This document shows positions 58,694 to 64,000 of a stretch of DNA of 64,000 nt, piece after piece; the first letter of the stretch is position 1, and each line of letters opens with the position of its first letter. The notes beneath the pieces are model-generated. The model was not told the origin of the DNA. It saw only the letters and a list, made by a program, of their open reading frames with translations, and did not search any database. A program made the translations under genes and the position numbers. This stretch comes from Nocardia africana NBRC 100379 (lineage in GTDB: Bacteria > Actinomycetota > Actinomycetes > Mycobacteriales > Mycobacteriaceae), in contig NZ_BDAV01000012.1 of the NCBI RefSeq assembly GCF_001612635.1, positions 1 to 64,000 of the forward strand, in the 5' to 3' direction.

Positions 58694-59335
58694 ATGAGTT
58701 ACGACCACGTGCTGCTCCCCGCGGGCATCGCCACCTCGCCCGATGCGGTGGAGACCTACCTGGCCGCACAGCAGGGACGGCCGCAGACCGACGCCGTGGC
58801 GGCGATCGCGGACGAGGTGAACCGGCGCAACGAGGCCCTGCCGGAGGAAGAGGCGTTTCTCAGTGTCGCCGCCGGCGGCGAGGGCACCGGCGGCGCGCTG
58901 TACGTCGCCGCCCGCTACGACGCCATCGGCCATGTGCGTACCCTGCTGTTCGAGCTCGCGACCCCGCGTGACTACGCGCTCTACGATCCGCAGTTGAACT
59001 GGCTGATCGATCCGACCGATCGCATCGACGTCACCGTCACCCACGGCGGGGCGGGTGAATTCCCGTATCTGACCGAGCGCCTCGCGCATCAGTGGATCAC
59101 CGAGCTCGCAGAACCGAATCCGTATCTGATCGTGGAACGCGACGATCACGTCTACATCCAGACCTATCGCGACGAGCCCGGCCTGTACACGCTGGAATAT
59201 CGCGACGGCGGACCCGACCGGCATTTCGCGGTCCGGCTGGCGGACGGTGACCAGGTGGCGACACTGGTCTGGGACTGGACCGCCGGGGATCGGAGCCGTC
59301 TGGACGCGCTCGATTGGGAGGCGGTGACCTTCTGA
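58694..59335 (+). CDS. Hypothetical protein beside leuA
   Basis: A 213-residue soluble protein starting MSYDHVLLPAGIATSPDAVE. It has no signal peptide and no recognised catalytic motif; blocks are YLAAQQGRPQTDAVAAIADE, YDPQLNWLIDPTDRIDVTVT, LTERLAHQWITELAEPNPYL and YTLEYRDGGPDRHFAVRLAD. The two beta-rich halves look like a small two-domain protein. No RBS stands out. It is divergent from leuA and convergent with recR. Codon use matches its neighbours, so it is probably a genuine actinobacterial gene of unknown function. Confidence 0.85.
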   Translation: MSYDHVLLPAGIATSPDAVETYLAAQQGRPQTDAVAAIADEVNRRNEALPEEEAFLSVAAGGEGTGGALYVAARYDAIGHVRTLLFELATPRDYALYDPQLNWLIDPTDRIDVTVTHGGAGEFPYLTERLAHQWITELAEPNPYLIVERDDHVYIQTYRDEPGLYTLEYRDGGPDRHFAVRLADGDQVATLVWDWTAGDRSRLDALDWEAVTF

Positions 59336-59353
59336 TCGGGGCTCACCCCGTGC

Positions 59354-59962
59354 TCAGAGCGTTCGCCGTCCCGACAGCGCGCGGCCGAGGGTCAGTTCGT
59401 CAGCGAATTCCAGGTCGCCGCCCATCGGCAGGCCGGAGGCGAGCCGGGTGACCGACAGGCCCGGGAAATCCCGCAGCATGCGCACCAGATAGGTGGCCGT
59501 CGCCTCGCCCTCGGTATTGGGATCGGTGGCGATGATCACCTCGGTGACATCGACACCGTCCTCCTGATTTCCGATGCGCGCCAACAGTTCTCGAATGCGT
59601 AGCTGGTCCGGGCCGATCCCCGAGAGCGGGTCCAGCGCACCGCCGAGCACGTGGTAGCGGCCGCGGAATTCGCGGGTGCGCTCGATGGCCTGGACGTCCT
59701 TGGGTTCCTCGACGACGCAGATCATGGTCCGGTCCCGGCGCGGGTCGGCGCAGATGCGGCACAGTTCGCCGTCGGAGACGGTCCCGCACACCGCGCAGAA
59801 CCGCACACCGTCGCGCACCTTCTGCAGCGCCGACTGCAGCCGATCGATCTCCGGCGGCTCGACCGACAGCAGATGGAAGGCGATACGCTGCGCGCTCTTG
59901 GGACCGACGCCGGGCAGTTTGCCCAGCTCGTCGATCAGATCCTGGACCGGACCCTCATACAC
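59354..59962 (-). CDS. recR: Recombination protein RecR
   Basis: A 202-residue RecR: helix-hairpin-helix LGKLPGVGPKSAQRIAFHLL at residues 12-31, a C4-type zinc finger CAVCGTVSDGELCRIC, and the Toprim domain starting CVVEEPKDVQAIERTREFRG with the LDPLSGIGP loop. Acts with RecF/RecO to load RecA at gaps and stalled forks. It lies 21 bases after the ybaB stop and is presumably co-transcribed. In M. tuberculosis the same pair is Rv3715c-Rv3716c. Confidence 0.97.
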   Translation of the reverse strand: MYEGPVQDLIDELGKLPGVGPKSAQRIAFHLLSVEPPEIDRLQSALQKVRDGVRFCAVCGTVSDGELCRICADPRRDRTMICVVEEPKDVQAIERTREFRGRYHVLGGALDPLSGIGPDQLRIRELLARIGNQEDGVDVTEVIIATDPNTEGEATATYLVRMLRDFPGLSVTRLASGLPMGGDLEFADELTLGRALSGRRTL

Positions 59963-59983
59963 GGATATGTCCTATCGGGCCGC

Positions 59984-60322
59984 TCAGAACGGCAGGCCCG
60001 GCACGGAACCTCCGCCCATGCCGCCGGCGAGCGGGCCCAGCTTCTCGGCGGCCAGCTGCTGGGCGTTGGCCATCGCGTTGTTGACCGCGCCGACGATCAG
60101 GTCCTGCAGCGTCTCCACGTCCTCGGGATCGACGACCTTCGGGTCGATCTGCAGCGACTGCACCTCGCCGCTGGCCTTGATCGTCACCTTCACCAGACCG
60201 CCGCCGGCCTCACCCGCCACATCGGTCGCGGCGATTTCGGCCTGCGCGGCCATCACCGCCTGCTGCATCTGCTGCGCCTGCGCGAGCAGTGCCTGCATAT
60301 CGAGCTGTCCACCAGGCTCCAC
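59984..60322 (-). CDS. YbaB/EbfC family nucleoid-associated protein
   Basis: A 112-residue DNA-binding protein of the YbaB/EbfC family. It begins MEPGGQLDMQALLAQAQQM, a short coiled-coil-forming helix, then VKVTIKASGEVQSLQIDPKV, DVETLQDLIVGAVNNAM and ANAQQLAAEKLGPLAGG. The family forms tweezer-like dimers that bind DNA. It is the first gene of the ybaB-recR operon; the dnaX gene that often precedes it elsewhere is not seen in this window. Confidence 0.95.
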   Translation of the reverse strand: MEPGGQLDMQALLAQAQQMQQAVMAAQAEIAATDVAGEAGGGLVKVTIKASGEVQSLQIDPKVVDPEDVETLQDLIVGAVNNAMANAQQLAAEKLGPLAGGMGGGSVPGLPF

Positions 60323-60469
60323 GGTGATGTCCTCTCTGCGGGATGCGGATGTGCACCAGCGTAGTCACGTTTGGATCCAGCCCGGTACCGGCCCGGCCGG
60401 GCACCTTTACCATCGGAACAGGGGCCGGACGTCGGCACATGGGTCGGGCCAATCCGGTGGAGGCCGGTT

Positions 60470-61099
60470 ATGTATCAGGATCAAGATCAACACATGTCTT
60501 CCGCACCTGCGCACACCACATCCGCACCCACGCCGCGCCGTGTCCGGCGGAGTTCGGCACTGACGGCCGCGGTCGCGCTCGCCGTTCTGGGGCACGGATC
60601 CGCCGTCTTGGCGCCGGCCGCGTCGGCGGATACCGATTACGGCGGCGGCTGCGTGCTCTACACCGACAATCCGGCGGCGACGGTCGACGCGCTGCGCAAT
60701 CATTGTTCGGCCGAACAGCAGGACCAGATCTTCCGGGACGCGCCCCGCGGCGATGTGCCGACCGGGGTGACCAACGGCTGGGTGACCCGTCCGCCGGTGA
60801 TGGAGGCGGTGGCGCCGACGTTCTGGATCGGCAAGAACTTCTCCACCGGACCCGACGGCGGCACCCTGACCAACCGGATCACCGCGGCCGGTATCGAAGG
60901 TTTTCCCGCCGACGTCTATTCCGGACCCGCCCGCCTGGACGGCCAACCGGCCTGGCTCCTGGACTACGCCCCCTCGATCACACCCCAGATCCTCGACGAG
61001 ATCCGCCAGGTGACCCCCGGCGTCTGGTTCGGTTACTCCTGGTGGAGAGGGTTTTTCCAGACCACGCTGCTGCTGACGTTCGCCCTCACCGAGCAATAG
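60470..61099 (+). CDS. Secreted hypothetical protein
   Basis: A 209-residue protein. The ATG at 60470 has GGAGG six bases upstream; an internal start at 60494 is possible. After a basic stretch (TPRRVRRSSALTAAVALAVL) the signal peptide ends near ASA at residue 53. The mature part has two cysteines (GGGCVLYTDN, LRNHCSAEQQ) and a tryptophan-rich end (GVWFGYSWWRGFFQ). Unknown family. It is expected in the cell envelope or outside. It lies between the ybaB-recR operon (divergent) and the MerR gene. Confidence 0.75.
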   Translation: MYQDQDQHMSSAPAHTTSAPTPRRVRRSSALTAAVALAVLGHGSAVLAPAASADTDYGGGCVLYTDNPAATVDALRNHCSAEQQDQIFRDAPRGDVPTGVTNGWVTRPPVMEAVAPTFWIGKNFSTGPDGGTLTNRITAAGIEGFPADVYSGPARLDGQPAWLLDYAPSITPQILDEIRQVTPGVWFGYSWWRGFFQTTLLLTFALTEQ

Positions 61100-61102
61100 G
61101 GC

Positions 61103-61140
61103 TTGACTCTCCCACTGCTGGAGGGTGTTCGCTTGTCCTC
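61103..61140 (+). promoter_or_regulatory. MerR-type promoter with 19-bp spacer
   Basis: TTGACT (61103-61108), a 19-base spacer with dyad CTCC..GGAG, and TTCGCT (61128-61133). The long spacer with a central palindrome is the classical MerR promoter. Transcription would begin at or near the ATG at 61141. Confidence 0.6.
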
Positions 61141-61962
61141 ATGCCCGCGACAGTCTCCATCGGCGAGTTCTCCCGCCTCACCTACCTCAGTGTGAAAACG
61201 CTGCGGTACTACCACGAGATCGAGTTGCTCGAGCCGGTGTCGGTCGATCCCGGCTCGGGGTATCGGCGGTATTCGACCGCGCAGGTGGAACAGGCGCATC
61301 TGATTCGCCGCCTGCGTGATCTGGATATGCCGATGCCGCAGATCCGCGCGGTCCTCGCGGCGCCGGACCGAGCCACCCGCGATGCCGCGCTGGCCGCGCA
61401 TCTGGAGCGGATGGAAGCGGAGTTGCTGCGGACGCGTGATGTGGTGGCATCGCTGCGGGCGCTGCTGTCCCCCGGTGCGCCGATCGACGTGCAGTACCGC
61501 CTGGTTCCGGAGTTCGCCGCCGTGACGATTCGCGCACTGGTGTCGCGGGCGGAGATCGGCGAGTGGTGCGGGGCGGTGTTCCCCCGCCTGTACGACGTGC
61601 TCGCGGCGGCGGGTGTGGCCCCGGCCGGCCCGAGCGGGGCGACGTATTCGGCGGACTTCTTCGAGAACGAGATCGGCGAGGTGGTGGCGTTCGCTCCGCT
61701 GGCAGCGGATCCGGGCGCCGCGTTCGACCAGCACCGCGAGGTCGCGGTGCGGCGATTTCCGCAGCGCCGCTTCGCGATTGCGATCCACGCCGGGCCGTTC
61801 ACCGACTTCGATCGCACCTACGGCGCGCTGGGTTCGCATGTGGCCGAACACGATACCGCGCTGACGGAGCCGATCCGCGAGATCTATGTGGTCGGCCCGC
61901 AGGACTGCGCGGACCCGTCCGCGCAACGCACCGAGGTCTGCTGGCCGATCACACCGGCGTGA
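61141..61962 (+). CDS. MerR family regulator with GyrI-like effector domain
   Basis: A 273-residue regulator. The N-terminal MerR winged helix is SIGEFSRLTYLSVKTLRYYH, EIELLEPVSVDPGSGYRRYS and TAQVEQAHLIRRLRDLDMPM; a linker coil follows and then a GyrI-like (SOUL/AraC-effector-like) domain (YRLVPEFAAVTIRALVSRAE, RRFAIAIHAGPFTDFDRTYG). The architecture matches BltR/BmrR-like drug-sensing regulators. It probably binds its own 19-bp-spacer promoter. The VOC gene 58 bases downstream is the likely partner in an operon. Confidence 0.92.
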   Translation: MPATVSIGEFSRLTYLSVKTLRYYHEIELLEPVSVDPGSGYRRYSTAQVEQAHLIRRLRDLDMPMPQIRAVLAAPDRATRDAALAAHLERMEAELLRTRDVVASLRALLSPGAPIDVQYRLVPEFAAVTIRALVSRAEIGEWCGAVFPRLYDVLAAAGVAPAGPSGATYSADFFENEIGEVVAFAPLAADPGAAFDQHREVAVRRFPQRRFAIAIHAGPFTDFDRTYGALGSHVAEHDTALTEPIREIYVVGPQDCADPSAQRTEVCWPITPA

Positions 61963-62020
61963 TCGGCCGCACGCGACCTGCGGGCATATTCACGAATTTC
62001 CCACGAAGAGAGGACATTTC

Positions 62021-62374
62021 ATGTCGATCAGTCTGGCCGCCGTCACCTTCGACTGCCGTGACGCCACCGCCCTGGCGAACTTCTACGCACAGTTGCTGGA
62101 GCGTCCCGTGGACGCGGACGCTACGGAGTATTTCGCCTCGATCGGCCGCGGTGACGGCAGCGGCCCGGCGCTGATGTTCATCCAGGTCCCCGACAAGACC
62201 CCGGGCAAGAACGTGGTCCATCTCGACCTGAGCGCACCGGACTGGCGCGCCCAGATCGAGCGGGCGGTCTCGCTCGGCGCCGAACACATCGGCGACTTCG
62301 ACGAATACGGCGTGCAGTGGGTAACCCTCGCCGACCCCGAGGGCAACCTGTTCGACATCGCCCACCAGCACTGA
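62021..62374 (+). CDS. VOC / glyoxalase-family protein
   Basis: A 117-residue single-domain VOC protein: VTFDCRDATALANFYAQLLE, DGSGPALMFIQVPDKTPGKN and VVHLDLSAPDW, then VTLADPEGNLFDIAHQH. The paired beta-alpha-beta-beta-beta modules and the conserved His and Glu of the metal site (HLDLSA, DPEGNLFDI) suggest a metal-dependent lyase, dioxygenase or antibiotic-binding protein. With an upstream drug-sensing MerR regulator, resistance to or binding of a small molecule is plausible. The ATG has an AGAGAGG box. Confidence 0.92.
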   Translation: MSISLAAVTFDCRDATALANFYAQLLERPVDADATEYFASIGRGDGSGPALMFIQVPDKTPGKNVVHLDLSAPDWRAQIERAVSLGAEHIGDFDEYGVQWVTLADPEGNLFDIAHQH

Positions 62375-62410
62375 GCTGGGCCCATCCCGCCGGAGCGAAG
62401 CGGAGGCAAA

Positions 62411-62845
62411 TTAACCGAGCTCGCGCTTCAGGTTCTCCAGTACCTCGGCCTGGATCTTCTTCAGGCCGAGCGGGGCGAAGATGCCCTCGAAGAAGCCGGC
62501 GACCCCGCCCGCACCCTTCCAGCTGGTGCGGACCGTCACCAGCGAACCCTCCCCCGAGGGGGTGACGGTCCAGGTGGTGACCATCGTGGAATTCGAATCC
62601 CGTTCGGTCACCATCGAATCGGAGACCGAGACGACCGCGTGGACGTTGCGGGAGCGCTTCTGCGTCGCCTGCAGCGTCCATTCGGCGACGGTTCCGGCGC
62701 CCTTTCCACCTTCGAGCACCTTGTAGTCGTGGTAGTGCGAAGACAGGATGCGGGGCCGCACATCCTGGTAGTCCGCGATCGCTTCCAGCGCACGCTGCGG
62801 TTCCGCAGCGACGACGGTCGAGCTGGATGCACTGACCTGTCCCAC
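62411..62845 (-). CDS. SRPBCC family protein (Rv3718c-like)
   Basis: A 144-residue helix-grip protein: STVVAAEPQRALEAIADYQD, VRPRILSSHYHDYKVLEGGK, GAGTVAEWTLQATQKRSRN and the C-terminal helix GLKKIQAEVLENLKRELG. The gene order relative to recR-ybaB matches M. tuberculosis Rv3715c, Rv3716c and Rv3718c, so it is probably that ortholog; function unknown. The ATG at 62845 stands alone. It converges on the VOC gene with 36 bases between stops. Confidence 0.88.
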   Translation of the reverse strand: MGQVSASSSTVVAAEPQRALEAIADYQDVRPRILSSHYHDYKVLEGGKGAGTVAEWTLQATQKRSRNVHAVVSVSDSMVTERDSNSTMVTTWTVTPSGEGSLVTVRTSWKGAGGVAGFFEGIFAPLGLKKIQAEVLENLKRELG

Positions 62846-62982
62846 AATGAGCTCCTAGTCGATCCGGGTTCGTTCGGGTTTATTCGGGCCGTTCTGCGGG
62901 GCTATGCTACGCCGCGTCCGGTGCAGTTCCGGACCGGCAGCCGCGGTTTCGCTCTGCCCAGAGCTACGCCCGGGGGGATGAG

Positions 62983-63621
62983 GTGTCGAACGTCGCTGTC
63001 GGCGCGCGCCGTGTCAACAACGTACTCAAGTGGGTCGGCGTCATGATCGTCGGCGTCGTCATGATCGTCGGCGCGGTCACGATGCTGAACAGTCACGGCA
63101 AGGTCGACTGCGGCGGTGAGACCATGCGGTCCGGGGACCAGTGCGTCCAGGTCGACAAACACGGCCACCGCACCACCCGCTCGATGGACGAGCAGGCGTC
63201 GGACAACACGCGGACCGGTTGGCTGCTGCTCGGTTTCGGCGTGTTGATGATCGTCGGCGGGGGTGTGTTCCTGGCCGGGGAACTGCGCCGCTCGGGCGGT
63301 TCCGGTCGGAAGAACGGTATGCAGGTGGTCGCGAATCCGGCCGCCTATCCACCCGCCGGCCCCGCCTATCCGGCGACGCATGCCACCCCGCCCGGCTATC
63401 CGTCCGGTTATCCCGCGCCCGGTTACGCGCCCGCCGGAACCGGCTACCCACCACCGGCGCCGGGCTATCCACCGAACTCGGGTCCGTCCGGTTACGCGGA
63501 ATATCCGTCTGCCGCACCGTATTTCGCGCCGGGTGGACCCGCACCGAGCTACCCGCCGACGCCGCCCGGTTATCCGCCGGCCGCCCCGGAAGGGGCTCAC
63601 CCCGGCCATCCGCCGCGCTGA
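62983..63621 (+). CDS. Membrane protein with Pro/Gly/Tyr-rich tail
   Basis: A 212-residue protein starting with GTG after a GGGGGGATGAG box. Two hydrophobic segments (VGVMIVGVVMIVGAVTML near residue 20 and GWLLLGFGVLMIVGGGVFLA near residue 88) enclose a loop with two cysteines (VDCGGETM, GDQCVQVDK). The C-terminal half is made of repeats such as GYPSGYPAPGYAPAGTGYP. Such tails occur in membrane proteins of mycolata and may be flexible or binding regions. Function unknown. A hairpin follows at 63774-63804. Confidence 0.85.
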   Translation: MSNVAVGARRVNNVLKWVGVMIVGVVMIVGAVTMLNSHGKVDCGGETMRSGDQCVQVDKHGHRTTRSMDEQASDNTRTGWLLLGFGVLMIVGGGVFLAGELRRSGGSGRKNGMQVVANPAAYPPAGPAYPATHATPPGYPSGYPAPGYAPAGTGYPPPAPGYPPNSGPSGYAEYPSAAPYFAPGGPAPSYPPTPPGYPPAAPEGAHPGHPPR

Positions 63622-63773
63622 ACTCTTCCGTTGCACCGAGCTCGAGCCATCGCTCCGCCCCTGGACTGCTCCACATTCCACATTCACCGGCTGTCACCGG
63701 CGTGCCGGGAGCCCTCCGCAGAGCGGTGGCGACGGCGACGGGCGCGGTCCGCGATCATCGGCGCTCGAATACG

Positions 63774-63804
63774 GATCGGCCGTCGGCGCGGCGGACGGCC
63801 GATC
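63774..63804 (+). terminator. Hairpin after membrane protein gene
   Basis: GATCGGCCGTC and GACGGCCGATC with a 9-base loop, 153 bases after the stop. The rest of 63622-64000 shows no gene that I can support; the last 100 bases hold only short chance frames. Confidence 0.55.
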
Positions 63805-64000
63805 GGGACCTTCTGCGGCAGCCGTTCACCCCGGAACCGGAACGCCCGTTCCGGGACCGGTGAAGAAATTCGACTGGTTCGTCACAAATCCGGAGGCAGC
63901 GTATAGCCGTACGATTCCGTCCGGAAATATGTCTGCGAGCTGGGCGGATGACCCACAAGTGCGGACCGGTCCAGTGATCGAACGCAATGCAACATATGCG

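Noticed and set aside
63622..64000. Partial gene at the right edge
   Set aside because: No frame there shows good codon bias, a start with a ribosome-binding site or a recognised motif.

Overview
The window is high-GC actinobacterial DNA, most likely from a Nocardia or a close mycolic-acid relative. The evidence is GC-rich third codon positions, frequent GTG starts, KstR-type steroid operators, DUF397/XRE gene pairs, S-adenosyl methyltransferases of the old DUF574 family, and a block (asd, ask, leuA, murT-gatD, recR-ybaB, a SRPBCC gene) with the gene content of the Mycobacterium tuberculosis Rv3708c-Rv3718c region. No rRNA, tRNA, CRISPR array, insertion sequence or prophage was recognised.

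Left part (1-8.6 kb): the 3'-truncated end of an ABC-type binding lipoprotein gene, an iron/2-oxoglutarate-type oxygenase, a methyltransferase, a cobalamin riboswitch in front of a nickel/cobalt permease, a secreted lipase, and a divergent aldehyde dehydrogenase / enoyl-CoA hydratase pair over a KstR-like box.

Accessory catabolic region (8.7-24.9 kb): two divergent operons start at about 14 kb. The minus operon encodes a SnoaL-like protein, an unknown protein, a FadD19-like acyl-CoA synthetase, an acetoacetate-decarboxylase-fold protein and an SDR. The plus operon encodes a 3-hydroxyisobutyrate-dehydrogenase-like enzyme, a CMD protein, a KstD-like flavoprotein and an F420/FMN luciferase-like oxidoreductase. 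It then continues, with short gaps or overlaps, into a GT4 glycosyltransferase, a methyltransferase and a six-hairpin-glycosidase-like protein; a second methyltransferase gene converges on it. A TetR gene at 21.9 kb carries the same 16-bp semi-palindrome that occurs twice in the 14-kb divergent promoter, so it probably controls the whole set. A glutathione peroxidase and a GMC oxidoreductase with a perfect KstR box follow. This catabolism-plus-glycosylation regulon is the best candidate for an undescribed system.

Middle part (25-44.7 kb): decayed genes (a Uma2 remnant and a DUF234 ATPase remnant), a cluster of small Cys-containing genes beside an XRE/DUF397 pair, MarR with a ClC channel, an orphan LutC, three TetR-type gene pairs each with a clear operator (MFS exporter, SDR, SnoaL-like), a FurA-type regulator with catalase, a serine hydrolase, ask-asd, YjbQ and a RibD-like reductase.

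Right part (44.8-64 kb): small stress and hypothetical genes, LtrA, a voltage-sensor-only membrane protein, a secreted cholesterol-oxidase-like GMC enzyme, GatD-MurT (lipid II amidation), an FMN protein, a Tat-dependent FAD oxidoreductase, a collagen-like EspI/MinD-type ATPase, leuA preceded by a 13-residue Leu-rich leader peptide, recR-ybaB, MerR-VOC, SRPBCC and a proline-rich membrane protein. Two copies of a roughly 70-bp palindromic element (8.66 and 25.3 kb) lie between convergent genes. Coordinates come from reading the sequence; functions are family-level inferences without database searches.
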